Positions 14,852 through 24,105 of a DNA stretch of 64,000 nt are shown in pieces. Below the pieces are notes generated by a model. The model worked only from the letters and a program-made list of their open reading frames with translations, searched no databases and was not told where the DNA came from. Source of the stretch: Roseburia hominis (GTDB lineage Bacteria; Bacillota; Clostridia; Lachnospirales; Lachnospiraceae); assembly GCA_040702975.1 (NCBI GenBank), contig CP159990.1, forward strand, positions 2,604,001 to 2,668,000. The letters are read 5' to 3'. Made by a program: the position numbers and the translations under genes. The stretch's first letter is position 1. Every line of letters starts with the position of its first letter.

Positions 14852-16160
14852 TTATACAACAGCTTCTACCAAAATCTTATCACCCAACTGTATCCGCTTA
14901 ACTCCTATCTCTTTTTTTCGATTAAAATTGTAACTGAGCATATACCCTTTCTTTAATCGGAAATAGTCCAAATAGTCAGATAACTGTTTCTCCCCACGCT
15001 CGTTGTAGGAGGTCCCACGCCAAATCTTTAGTTCGATAATAAAACGTTCACCCAAATAATCAATCACTACATCCATGCGGCGTGCGTTCCGTGTCTCAGG
15101 CTCAATATAATAATTACCGGTTCCGTTAATAATCGGCCGAATATAGAGCAGGAAACGCCGGCGTCCCTCCTCTTCACTGAATTCTTCCATTCGGTCACCA
15201 TAGATACTGTCAAAGTACTCTACATATTTTTTCATTACCACATCCATATCGAGTCGGCCATTTTGAATAAACTGTGATTTGTTGTTTGACGCCGCCTCAA
15301 AAATCCCGCTACTCTGCGCTTCACTTGTAGTCAAAAAATAGTTATATAACCGTATTTCAAAAACTCGGTTTGCCAGTTCAAGAGTCCCTGCATGATTCTT
15401 CACAAACCCAAACATGGTCGCAATAGATAAGTCCTGCAATTTCCTCCAAATTCATTCCGGTATGACAATCCTTTTCATATGCACAAAGCATACCTGCAAT
15501 TTCTTCTTTTGAAAAGCTCATCACCACATCAAAATCTGCCGCGATGTTCCAAGGACTATTTGTCTTGTGTTCGTCCTCTAGCCGTATTTTTCTTTTAATA
15601 TTCTTTACATCATATACACCAGCCAAAATAACGGATTGGAATGTTGACACCTCATCGCGATCAAGATAATAGCTTCTAAGCTGTGCCAGAAAATCAAGAA
15701 AAACCTGGTTGTTCGTCGCACTATCAACCTCATCAATCATAAGGACAATTTGCTTTTCAGAACTGCGGCACCACCGACTCAAAACCCTGAACATATTTTG
15801 CAGGGTACACGATTTGGCACTTCCATGAATAAAAACACATAGCTGTGATTTGATATCCGCCGGAAAATTGCAGACACACTCAAGCAATTCTGTCGAAAAT
15901 GACGTAACAAAACTCTGCTCTGTTTCAAATGAAGCATACCCCAGTCTTTGAAAATCCATTCGGACTACTAAATACTCGTCTTCAAGAAATTTCTTAAGCG
16001 CTTTAAGCGTCGTTGTTTTCCCATACTGTCTGGCCCGATTGATTGTAAAATACCGGCCCTCGTCAACCATCTTTTTGATCTTTTTCAGTTTCTCCGTAAT
16101 ATCGACCATATAGTGAATTTCAGGTTTACAATCTCCACTAATGTTAAACTCTTTACGCAT
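14852..16160 (-). pseudogene. Broken AAA-ATPase/PD-(D/E)XK nuclease-like gene (internal deletion and frameshift)
   Basis: The first part, from the ATG at 16160, reads MRKEFNISGDCKPEIHYMVDI with a Walker A variant RARQYGKTTTLKAL and Walker B IVLMIDEVD, typical of the AAA-ATPase-like family PF09820. It runs into a stop at ~15378 in one frame. The C-terminal nuclease-like part (PF08011; core MDVVIDYLGERFIIELKIWRG) is in another frame and ends at 14852. At the joint (~15425), GLIYC runs into a frame encoding TMFGFVKNHAG. Intact relatives have about 70-80 further residues here (YTSGYPFL and onward). So an internal deletion shifted the frame. The family is abundant and often decayed in Lachnospiraceae. 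Confidence 0.8.
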
Positions 16161-16199
16161 AGTTGAACACACTCCCGTCATTGCATCATCAAGTTGCCT

Positions 16200-16379
16200 C
16201 TAGACAAACTGATTCCTCTCCATATCATATTCATAATCAATCTGTCGTAGCCGCTGGGTCAGTTCCTCCTTCTCAATACACTGTTCCCGGCAAAAAGTAT
16301 CCAGATCCGGATAAAAATCTCTGAGCTTCGTATTCACCACACTTAACAGCATCACCGGGTCACGGGGTAATTCACTCAT
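16200..16379 (-). CDS. DUF4250 domain protein
   Basis: 59 residues from the ATG at 16379 (GGAGGAATTTGTGTG upstream). PRDPVMLLSVVNTKLRDFYP, then EYDMERNQFV at the end, are the signature of the small DUF4250 family of clostridia. Function unknown; probably a cytosolic helical protein. Confidence 0.85.
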   Translation of the reverse strand: MSELPRDPVMLLSVVNTKLRDFYPDLDTFCREQCIEKEELTQRLRQIDYEYDMERNQFV

Positions 16380-16470
16380 CACACAAATTCCTCCTATACA
16401 CTCCAATATCACCACATGATACAAAACCACCTGCCTGGTAAAATCCCCTGGCAGGCAGAATAATCATCCT

Positions 16471-17007
16471 CTAATAATCTTCCGTTTTCAGAACCACATT
16501 GCGTATGTAGGCAAAGGTTTTCTTTTCTCCGTACTTTGCGAGCATTTTAAGCAGCTTCTCCAGAAGGCGTCTCGTGTCCTCATGGATCACCTGAAGCTCT
16601 TTCCCGTTTAAGTAATAATTCAGCGGAGAGGCGTCGGTATACGCATCCTTCATATAGATCTTCGATGCCGCAATGCGGTCCATGAACATCTCGATCACAT
16701 ATTTCTTCGGCATCTTCATCCCGGAGATGCCGGGCTGTGTCAGGCTGTAGTCCAGCCAGTACTCATAATGATGCTTATTTCTTCCCTTGTGATGCAGCCA
16801 GGCCGTAGAAAGGCCGGTAGCCTCACGCTCTGCGTTGTTCGGGCTTCTGGTTCCCTGGTAATATTTGCACCCCACCAGAAATTCCGAAGGAGAATATTTT
16901 GACAGATCATGCAGTAAGCCCTGTTTATACAATCCAACCTTAAAACACTCCTTCATAACCAAAAGTTTATGATGTGTAATCGTACAAAAATGCTGCCAAG
17001 CCTTCAT
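16471..17007 (-). CDS. DUF5662 family protein
   Basis: 178 residues. HDLSKYSPSEF with upstream THHKLLV and downstream HHKGRNKHHYEYW gives a set of His/Asp residues resembling an HD-type metal site, as in DUF5662 proteins. Function unknown; it could be a metal-dependent phosphohydrolase, but this is inference. It is separated by only 8 bases from the GH13-like gene upstream and is probably cotranscribed with it. Confidence 0.8.
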   Translation of the reverse strand: MKAWQHFCTITHHKLLVMKECFKVGLYKQGLLHDLSKYSPSEFLVGCKYYQGTRSPNNAEREATGLSTAWLHHKGRNKHHYEYWLDYSLTQPGISGMKMPKKYVIEMFMDRIAASKIYMKDAYTDASPLNYYLNGKELQVIHEDTRRLLEKLLKMLAKYGEKKTFAYIRNVVLKTEDY

Positions 17008-17015
17008 AGTTCCTC

Positions 17016-18710
17016 CTATTTTCCTTTCAATACCATTATAGTCCTCGGTGGGAGCTCAATCGCCCGCCTGGACGTAACCGGAAGCGTTTCTTTCAGGACT
17101 CCTTCATCCGTAGAAACGCAGACATGCCACTGAAGTCCGCCATGCAAAGTAGGAAGCGCAAACGAATGCGGCAGCCAATGCATGTTATAGGCCACAAACA
17201 GGTTCTCCTCTCCTTTGGCCGTATCATGGTAGAATACGCCGAGCTGTCGGCTTGCCACCTCCGTCTGTGCCCTCCACGCGCTCTCTCCGTGATAGGACAC
17301 GTCCGGCACGCCACAGCTTGTCTGATCCATTCCGCTCATCTCCCGCACCGGATGGAGCAGAGAATGTTCCTTCCGGAAACGAATCAGATCCCGCACAAAA
17401 TCATGCAGTTCCTTTTCTTTCGGCAGTCTGCCAAAATCCAGCCATGCAGTCGGATTATCCTGACAATAAACGTTATTATTACCTTTTTGCGTATTTCCAA
17501 ACTCATCCCCTGCGAGAAGGCACGGCATGCCCTGCGCAAGGAGCAGAAGCATATAGGCATTCCTGCTCTGGCGCAATCTTAACTTCTGCACCGCACTCTT
17601 TCTGGACGGGCCCTCCGCCCCACAGTTCCAGCTATAATTGTAGACCGGTCCGTCCTGGTTATTCTCACCGTTTGCCTCGTTATGCTTCCCATCGTAGGAT
17701 ACCAGATCCCGCAGGGTAAATCCATTCTGGCTGGTAATATAGTTGAACCGGCCCTCCGCGCTGCCAAGACATCTCAGCTGCCAGATTACCTCCTGCACCA
17801 TCCCCTCGTCCCCTTTCAGGAACCGTCGCATGGTGTTCTGGAAGTAATCATCTTTATAGAGCAGCTTGGTTCGCGCCAGCACTGGATCATTTTTCAGATT
17901 CCCTGGACTTAGCAGTGCCGGATTGATCAAAAAGCCGTCCACATGATATTCCAATACCCAGAATCTGAGACAGTCGATCATCCTTCCAAGAGGCGTCTCC
18001 CCGGTAAAAGGCATCTCAATGACCAGTTCAATACCGGCCTTATGCAGTGTCTTCACAAGCTCCTTCATCTCAGATACCGCATCCCCCGAAGCATACGCCC
18101 GCTTCGGTGCAAAAAAATAACCCTCTCCATATCCCCAGTAGTTCTTATAGCGCAGGTTGTCGTCAAATTCATAGACCGGCATGCAATGAAGCTGATTGAT
18201 TCCCAGCTCCTGCAAATAGGGGAGCTTCTCCATAATTCCCGCAAAGGTCCCTTTCTTTTTGACCCTGGACGAGGCATGCTTCGTAAACCCCCGTACATGG
18301 ATACTGTACGCCACCACTTCATGCGGTGGAATCCGAAGCGGTGCATCCCCTTCCCAGTCAAATGTGTCCGAAGCGATTCGGTATCGGTACTCCTCATGCC
18401 CCTTCCCGTCACCGACTTCTTCACTCTTTACTTGTCCTAATTCCCGGCAGTACACATCTTTTCCAGACCTGCCTTCAATCAAATAGCCGTATTCATATCT
18501 CTCAGGCCGCTCTAAGGCAACCGCTATATGGCGCAAATTCCCCGCTACAGGGTCCTCCTCCATAAGAAATCTGTCGCTTGGAGCCTCGTGCCCCCGCCTG
18601 TATAACAAAAGTTCACATGTCTTTCCTTCCGGTACTGCTATAGAAAAATTCGCAGTCTTTCCTGTAAGTGTGCATCCCTGAGGGAGCGGATACCCAACGC
18701 TCGTCTTCAT
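17016..18710 (-). CDS. GH13 isoamylase/GlgX-like protein, catalytic residues lost
   Basis: 564 residues; GGAGG precedes the ATG. An N-terminal CBM48-like domain (~12-95) is followed by a GH13 barrel of the debranching type, with VSYDGKHNEANGENNQDG and LLAGDEFGNTQKGNNNVYCQD clearly of GlgX/isoamylase origin. The catalytic positions are altered. Region I reads VIEMPFTG (normally DVVYNHT-like). The nucleophile motif GFRFDLA is GFLINPA (Asn263). The segment with the acid/base Glu is shortened and unrecognisable. The final motif AHDGFTL is SQNGFTL (Asn329). It is an intact reading frame, so it is probably a kept non-catalytic protein, for example a glycan-binding or regulatory partner, rather than a pseudogene. 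Confidence 0.85.
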   Translation of the reverse strand: MKTSVGYPLPQGCTLTGKTANFSIAVPEGKTCELLLYRRGHEAPSDRFLMEEDPVAGNLRHIAVALERPERYEYGYLIEGRSGKDVYCRELGQVKSEEVGDGKGHEEYRYRIASDTFDWEGDAPLRIPPHEVVAYSIHVRGFTKHASSRVKKKGTFAGIMEKLPYLQELGINQLHCMPVYEFDDNLRYKNYWGYGEGYFFAPKRAYASGDAVSEMKELVKTLHKAGIELVIEMPFTGETPLGRMIDCLRFWVLEYHVDGFLINPALLSPGNLKNDPVLARTKLLYKDDYFQNTMRRFLKGDEGMVQEVIWQLRCLGSAEGRFNYITSQNGFTLRDLVSYDGKHNEANGENNQDGPVYNYSWNCGAEGPSRKSAVQKLRLRQSRNAYMLLLLAQGMPCLLAGDEFGNTQKGNNNVYCQDNPTAWLDFGRLPKEKELHDFVRDLIRFRKEHSLLHPVREMSGMDQTSCGVPDVSYHGESAWRAQTEVASRQLGVFYHDTAKGEENLFVAYNMHWLPHSFALPTLHGGLQWHVCVSTDEGVLKETLPVTSRRAIELPPRTIMVLKGK

Positions 18711-18827
18711 ACTTCTTGCCTCCTGCCGCTTCGCACAGACATAAACTTCCGTCTATGCATCGTTATTTGCGGGAGAAATCGTCCCTCTCCCTTTCCTTCG
18801 TGTTATCCAGTGATTTAAGGCCCTCTT

Positions 18828-19816
18828 CTATTGCCAGCCATCCACTCCGTACATCTCCACATTCTCTGAGGTAATAAAGAACACATCTTCGTAAATGCTT
18901 TCCTCATAGTCCTCCCCGTTTAGCATGGCCATTCCTGTTTTGGCTGCTTTTTTCCGATATTAATTGGAGACTGGCCGCTGGTGCCCCGAATCAGAGTCTC
19001 CTTCTTTACCAGTTCTTTTTTCAAATCCGGTGAACCATCCACCCCGTATATCATCACATCTTTTAATCCGGCTGTTCTGGCTGCCACCAGGGCTCCCAGC
19101 GCAATCTGGTCATTCCCGCACATCACAGCCGAAATATCGGTGTTCTTCTCGAAAATATCCGATGCCTTTTCCCGTGCCAGATTTAAGTCGCCCTGCACGT
19201 CCACGCGCTCTACGATCTCAAACCCCTTTTCTGCGATAGCCTCCTCAAACCCTGTCACCCGGTCATTGATCGAATTCTGCGACGGACTCTCCAAAATCAC
19301 GACCTTACCGCCCTCCGGGCACTGCTCTACCAAATCATTTCCACAAATATAACCTGCATTTTTGTTGTCAGAACCGATATAAGCGTCCGCATAATCGGTC
19401 TCTTTGATCTCAGAATCAATATTGATAATCTTTACATCTGCCTCTTTCAGCTTCTTAAGGGCAGGCGTAACCTCATCCCAGGATACCGGACAGAGAAATA
19501 TGGCCTGAATCCCGCCTTCTATCATCTCATCGATTTGTTCGATCTGTCTGTTCACATCTAATGCTGGATCTTTGGACACCAACGTATGTCCCTCTGCCTC
19601 CAGCTCCTGCCTGAGTGACTGCTCCAGGGTAATAAAATATGGATTCTCCATGGTTATACAGCTAAATCCAAAACGATAGACCTCTTTTTCCTCTCCGTTC
19701 GCGTCTTCTTCTCTGATTGCATTGTCTTCACTGGTACCGACATTCTTCTTACAGCCTGCAAGCAGAGAGACTGCAAGCGTAAGAATCAGTATCAGCGACA
19801 AAATCTGCTTTTTCAT
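18828..19816 (-). pseudogene. Sugar-type ABC substrate-binding lipoprotein, frameshifted near the C-terminus
   Basis: Starts at the ATG at 19816 (AGGAGGAAAATT upstream) with MKKQILSLILILTLAVSLLAGC, a lipoprotein signal. The body is a periplasmic-binding-protein type 1 fold (RbsB-like): FGFSCITMENPYF, PVSWDEVTPALKKL, VILESPSQNSINDRVTGF, VMCGNDQIALGAL, VYGVDGSPDLKK-like motifs. After GTSGQSPINIGKK the frame shifts at a run of six A and stops 8 codons later. With seven A the frame continues AAKTGMAMLNGEDYEESIY... to MYGVDGWQ-stop at 18828. So one base is missing in a homopolymer: a fresh mutation, phase switch or sequencing error. No permease or ATPase genes lie next to it. Confidence 0.8.
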
Positions 19817-19945
19817 AATTTTCCTCCTACGAACTCGCCTTTCTTTTATTTTATCTGTTTTCCCGGTAATGTCAATAGTTTTCCCCTTGCAAATCCTTCC
19901 CTCGTCTGATACAGTGGTAATATCAACAGAAAGGAGAACCTTATC

Positions 19946-20278
19946 ATGGAACAACATAATCATGCCGACGAAGACAGCAAGCTGCTTGAGAGCCAGGTTG
20001 TGACACTGACACTGGATGATGACGAAGAAGTAGACTGTGCAATCCTTGTAACCTTTAGCGTCGAAGACAAAGAGTACATTGCCCTTTCTCCTATGGACGA
20101 GAACGGTGAAAACATAGACGGAGATGTATGGCTCTATCGTTTCCTCAGAGATACGACCGGAGAGGGAAAACACGATCTTGAGAACATCGAAGACGATGAC
20201 GAATATGAGATCGTAGCGGATAAGTTTGACGAGTGGCTGGATACACAGGCATTTGAAGAGATGGAAGATACCTTTTAA
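19946..20278 (+). CDS. DUF1292 domain protein (YrzB-like)
   Basis: 110 residues; AGAAAGGAGAACC precedes the ATG. It is very acidic, with VVTLTLDDDEEVDCAILVTF and EYIALSPMDENGE, the DUF1292 signature, and a Glu/Asp-rich C-terminus. Function unknown; small cytosolic beta-rich proteins of this family are widespread in Firmicutes. It is followed by a strong bidirectional terminator. Confidence 0.88.
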   Translation: MEQHNHADEDSKLLESQVVTLTLDDDEEVDCAILVTFSVEDKEYIALSPMDENGENIDGDVWLYRFLRDTTGEGKHDLENIEDDDEYEIVADKFDEWLDTQAFEEMEDTF

Positions 20279-20368
20279 TCACCTACCATCTTGATAGATT
20301 CGCCAAAACATATGGTTTATGATCAAACGGAAGTACCTTATATCTTCATTCCGATACACATGGCAATA

Positions 20369-20408
20369 AAAAACAGCAGATATCTGCAAAATGATATCTG
20401 CTGTTTTT
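20369..20408. terminator. Bidirectional intrinsic terminator
   Basis: A perfect 16-bp stem (AAAAACAGCAGATATC with its complement) and an 8-base loop, with A-run and T-run on the two sides. It lies between the convergent DUF1292 gene and the helicase gene. Confidence 0.9.
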
Positions 20409-20472
20409 ATTATGATATAAGTCGGTATACTATGCCAATTACATTTCGTCAGACAACTTATATCATGTTGTA

Positions 20473-22329
20473 CTAGCGTGGTTTTCCCAAAAGCTCCTCC
20501 ACGAATCTTGAAGGCTTCATACCATTTCCATTCCTCTCGGTCACGTAGGAGATGATCAGATGCTCCTTTGCACGGGTCATGGCCACATAGAACATGCGCC
20601 GCTCCTCCTCCAGTTCTTCCGTCGTCCTGGCCTTCAGATAAGGCACCTGTCCTTCGTTCGCATGGATGATAAATACCGTGTCGAACTCCAGCCCTTTGGC
20701 AGAATGCATCGTCATGAGCTGTACGCGGTCCTCGTGAAATGCAGTTTTCCCTGAATTCTGCTGTTTCTGCCTCTCCAGTTCCTCGGTATACACTTTGATG
20801 TGTTCTTCCCATTCCGTAACAGTCCGGTAAGGCTTACAGCGCTCTTCCAATTCCGACATGATCTGCATGAGCTGTTCCCAGGTAATCCCGTTCTCCTTAC
20901 CATATTCTCGCAAAAAGGTATCATACCCGATCCGCTTGCGGATATATTGTACCGCCGCATATGGCGCCATATTTTCCAGCATCTTTAAGTCCACCTCAAA
21001 CTGATCAATCGCGTCCAGCATCCACTCCTTATCTTCATAAAAAATGCGGAGCTCTTCAAAGGTAATTTGCGTCTTTGACAGACTCTCTCTGGAAATGTAC
21101 CGCACCGGGCGATTCGCTGCCCGCAAAAAGAGCGGACGATCCCGAAATCCCTGCGCCAGCTTCATATACGCCAGCATATCCTTTGCGATAAAATGTTCAT
21201 AAAAATTAGGGATATGCTCCCGCATCTCAAAGGGAATCTGACGTTCAATGAGCGCCTCGCTCAGCATTCTGGCCTGCGCCGCCGTCCGATAAAGCACCGC
21301 AATCTGCCCCAGAGGCGTCTCTTCCGTCATATTAGCGATGGACTCTGCAACAAAACGGCTCTCTTCCACCTCGTCAAGCACTTCCTGCACCCGGACATTC
21401 TCCCCCTTCGGCTTGTAGGCTTGTACCCGTTTATAAAACCTGGAATCATTATGCAGGATCACACGCGATGCGGCAGCGACCACCGAATCCGTGGACCGGT
21501 AATTCACCGTCAGCGGAATCGTGCGAATATTGGGGAACTCCTGCTTCATATAAAGCATCAGCTCCGGTCTGGCGCCGCGGAAACCATAAATGGACTGATC
21601 GTCATCCCCCACCACGAACAGATTGTACTCCGGTGCTGCCAGCATACGGATCACCTCATACTGCACCCGGTTGATGTCCTGGAATTCATCGATCAGAATG
21701 TAGCGGAATTTTTCCTGCCAGTTCCGCAAAATATCCTCCCGTTTCCGGAAAAGGGCATAGCATTGTACCAGCATATCGTCAAAATCGAACTTTTTCCGCT
21801 GCTTTTTCTGTTGCTCATAGGCACGGAAAAGCTCCGGAAATTCCTCGTCATTCAAAAAATCACTGTGGAAATCACGCAAGTGCAGAAGTCCGTTCTTCAC
21901 GACTCCGATCTCCCGCATCAACTCCCTTAAAAGCTCCTCTTCGTCCTGCACCTCAGGCTCGGACTGCAATTCCATCTTATTCAGTACATCTCTTAAAAGC
22001 TTTAGCTGTTCCTGCTCTGACAGAAGATTCCTGCCGTTAATCCCATAAGCGCATTTCAAAATACCATAAAATACACTGTGAAACGTACCGAAGGTTACTT
22101 TATAATTCTTACCCCTCGTCAGGCTGCCAAATCGCTCCCTCATCTCTCTGGCAGCATAACGGGTAAATGTGATCACCAGAATATCCTCCGGCGGAACCTT
22201 CATCTCTTCAATCAAATATCTGGTACGTCTCGTCACGATCAGCGTCTTCCCCGACCCGGGAGGTGCAAGCACCATACAGGGTCCCCCGCCGTGACGGATC
22301 GCTTCTTCCTGTCCTTTATTAAGTCTCAT
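20473..22329 (-). CDS. UvrD/PcrA-family ATP-dependent DNA helicase
   Basis: 618 residues. Motifs in order: Q-motif LNKGQEEAI, Walker A APPGSGKTLIVTRR (~20-33), Ia VITFTRYAAREMRERF, II DEFQDINRVQ, III VVGDDDQSIYGFRGA, IV YRSTDSVV, V MTMHSAKGLEFDTVF and VI FYVAMTRAKEHL. This is a 3'-5' superfamily 1A helicase. It is shorter than PcrA (~720-750) and lacks the PcrA C-terminal tail, so it is a UvrD-like paralogue rather than PcrA itself. It lies 30 bases downstream of gltX on the same strand. Confidence 0.92.
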   Translation of the reverse strand: MRLNKGQEEAIRHGGGPCMVLAPPGSGKTLIVTRRTRYLIEEMKVPPEDILVITFTRYAAREMRERFGSLTRGKNYKVTFGTFHSVFYGILKCAYGINGRNLLSEQEQLKLLRDVLNKMELQSEPEVQDEEELLRELMREIGVVKNGLLHLRDFHSDFLNDEEFPELFRAYEQQKKQRKKFDFDDMLVQCYALFRKREDILRNWQEKFRYILIDEFQDINRVQYEVIRMLAAPEYNLFVVGDDDQSIYGFRGARPELMLYMKQEFPNIRTIPLTVNYRSTDSVVAAASRVILHNDSRFYKRVQAYKPKGENVRVQEVLDEVEESRFVAESIANMTEETPLGQIAVLYRTAAQARMLSEALIERQIPFEMREHIPNFYEHFIAKDMLAYMKLAQGFRDRPLFLRAANRPVRYISRESLSKTQITFEELRIFYEDKEWMLDAIDQFEVDLKMLENMAPYAAVQYIRKRIGYDTFLREYGKENGITWEQLMQIMSELEERCKPYRTVTEWEEHIKVYTEELERQKQQNSGKTAFHEDRVQLMTMHSAKGLEFDTVFIIHANEGQVPYLKARTTEELEEERRMFYVAMTRAKEHLIISYVTERNGNGMKPSRFVEELLGKPR

Positions 22330-22359
22330 ACCGTATCCCCTTATTACTATCTTTTGTAT

Positions 22360-23817
22360 TTATTTCTGCAACAGCCCGATTGCCTTTTCGATTCTCTCTA
22401 CAGATTCTTCACGCCCCAGAACCTCCATGATCTCGGTAGCTCCTCCCGGGGTATTCTGCTTTCCGGAAACAGCCGTGCGAAGCGGCCACATCACATAGCC
22501 GATCTTATACCCTTTTTCCTGGGCATATCCCTTCAAAAGGGCAAATAAAGCGTCGTTGCTGTAATCTTCCTGCTCCTTCAGAAGCGGAAGCACCTCCTCA
22601 AGCACAGTAAGAGAGGTCTCCTCATTCGTCTTCATCTTCTTATGGCAGTACATGGAGGTATCATACTCCGGAACCTCCTGGAAGAAATCGATCTGCTCCG
22701 CGATATCCGGCAGAACCTCAATCCTGCTCTTTACCAGGGCCGCAATTTTACGCAGATCAAAATCCTTTGTGACAGCTTTGCGGATATAAGGCTCAGCCAG
22801 CTCAAAGAATTTCTCGAAATCCATCGCCTTCAAATACTCACCGTTCATCCACTTCAGCTTCGTCGTGTCAAATACCGCCGGAGACTTGCTCATATGATGG
22901 TAGTCAAATGCCTCCACCAACTCCTCCAGTGAGAAGATCTCCCGGTTATCCTGCGGGCACCAGCCCAAAAGTGCTACATAATTCACGATCGCCTCACTCA
23001 CATATCCCTGGTCCAACAGATCCTCATAAGAAGAATGGCCGCAGCGCTTGCTCAGCTTTTTGTGGTTCTCATCGGTGATCAGCGGACAATGCACATACAC
23101 CGGAACCTCCCAGCCAAACGCCTCATAAAGACGGTTATATTTAGGCGCGGAGGACAGGTATTCATTTCCCCTTACTACATGTGTGATTCCCATCAAATGG
23201 TCATCGATTACATTCGCAAAGTTGTAGGTCGGATATCCGTCGGACTTAATCAGAATCATATCGTCAAGCTCAGCATTGGGCACCGTAATATCCCCATAGA
23301 TATCATCGTGGAAGGTCGTTGTCCCCTCTGTCGGCATATTGATGCGGATTACGTAGGGCTTGCCCGCAGCAAGGTTCGCTTCCACCTCTTCCTTGCTCAA
23401 ATGCAGACAATGCTTGTCATAGTTCACGATCTGCGTTCCGTCCTCGGAGACAGAAGTACGCAGGGACTCCAGACGTTCTTTGTCGCAGAAGCAGTAATAC
23501 GCATCTCCCTGCTCGATCAACTGTTTTGCATATTTTAAATAGAGGCCGGAGGCATTTCTCTCACTCTGTACATAGGGGCCATAGCCGCCGTCCTTGTCCG
23601 GACCTTCATCATGCACAAGACCCGTCTTCTCCAGTGTACGATAAATAATCTCCAGGGCTCCCTCAACAAAACGTTCCTGGTCCGTATCCTCAATTCTGAG
23701 CATAAAATTACCGTCCTCATGCTTTGCAATTAGATAAGCATAAAGCGCGGTCCTTAAATTCCCCACATGCATTCTTCCGGTGGGACTCGGTGCAAATCTT
23801 GTTCTGACTTTACTCAT
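22360..23817 (-). CDS. gltX: Glutamate--tRNA ligase
   Basis: 485 residues. Class I aminoacyl-tRNA synthetase: the HIGH-type motif is in [19 protein letters not shown] (His17-Val-Gly-Asn) and the KMSKS-type motif is KLSKRCG. It charges tRNA-Glu, and perhaps tRNA-Gln if GatCAB is present. Length and motifs are normal. [18 protein letters not shown] is typical of the bacterial discriminating/non-discriminating GluRS family; the type cannot be decided from this alone. Confidence 0.96.
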   Translation of the reverse strand: MSKVRTRFAPSPTGRMHVGNLRTALYAYLIAKHEDGNFMLRIEDTDQERFVEGALEIIYRTLEKTGLVHDEGPDKDGGYGPYVQSERNASGLYLKYAKQLIEQGDAYYCFCDKERLESLRTSVSEDGTQIVNYDKHCLHLSKEEVEANLAAGKPYVIRINMPTEGTTTFHDDIYGDITVPNAELDDMILIKSDGYPTYNFANVIDDHLMGITHVVRGNEYLSSAPKYNRLYEAFGWEVPVYVHCPLITDENHKKLSKRCGHSSYEDLLDQGYVSEAIVNYVALLGWCPQDNREIFSLEELVEAFDYHHMSKSPAVFDTTKLKWMNGEYLKAMDFEKFFELAEPYIRKAVTKDFDLRKIAALVKSRIEVLPDIAEQIDFFQEVPEYDTSMYCHKKMKTNEETSLTVLEEVLPLLKEQEDYSNDALFALLKGYAQEKGYKIGYVMWPLRTAVSGKQNTPGGATEIMEVLGREESVERIEKAIGLLQK

Positions 23818-23971
23818 CTTTTCTACTCCTTCTTAAGCGCTTCTATCTGGCAGGCGCTCTTCTATTGTAATAGGAAATTTCGCCGTATCCGGCAAAATTT
23901 CCCTCATCTACATATCTTAATTATATTATCATATTCCCCTTTTCTCTTCAAGACCAAAGGAAGGAAAAACA

Positions 23972-24010
23972 AGAGATGCCGCGGCCTTCCCCATTGGCCG
24001 CGGCATCTCT
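23972..24010 (-). terminator. Terminator of the glycine reductase operon
   Basis: A perfect 15-bp GC-rich stem (AGAGATGCCGCGGCC) with a 9-base loop. On the minus strand it is followed by TTGTTTTTCC. It lies about 95 bases after the grdD stop. Confidence 0.92.
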
Positions 24011-24105
24011 TATAACTTTGGAGTGCTAAATTTCTATATGCATAAAAGAGATTCCCCAATCTCTATACGCAACCTCATAAATGATACCAGTACGTATCTT
24101 TCGTA

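Noticed and set aside
19817-20174. Upstream extension of the substrate-binding lipoprotein frame
   Set aside because: It crosses the DUF1292 gene and its promoter on the other strand. The lipoprotein signal and AGGAGG define the start at 19816.
20279-20812. Minus-strand frame overlapping the helicase end and the terminator
   Set aside because: Runs through a strong terminator and is out of frame with the conserved helicase motifs.
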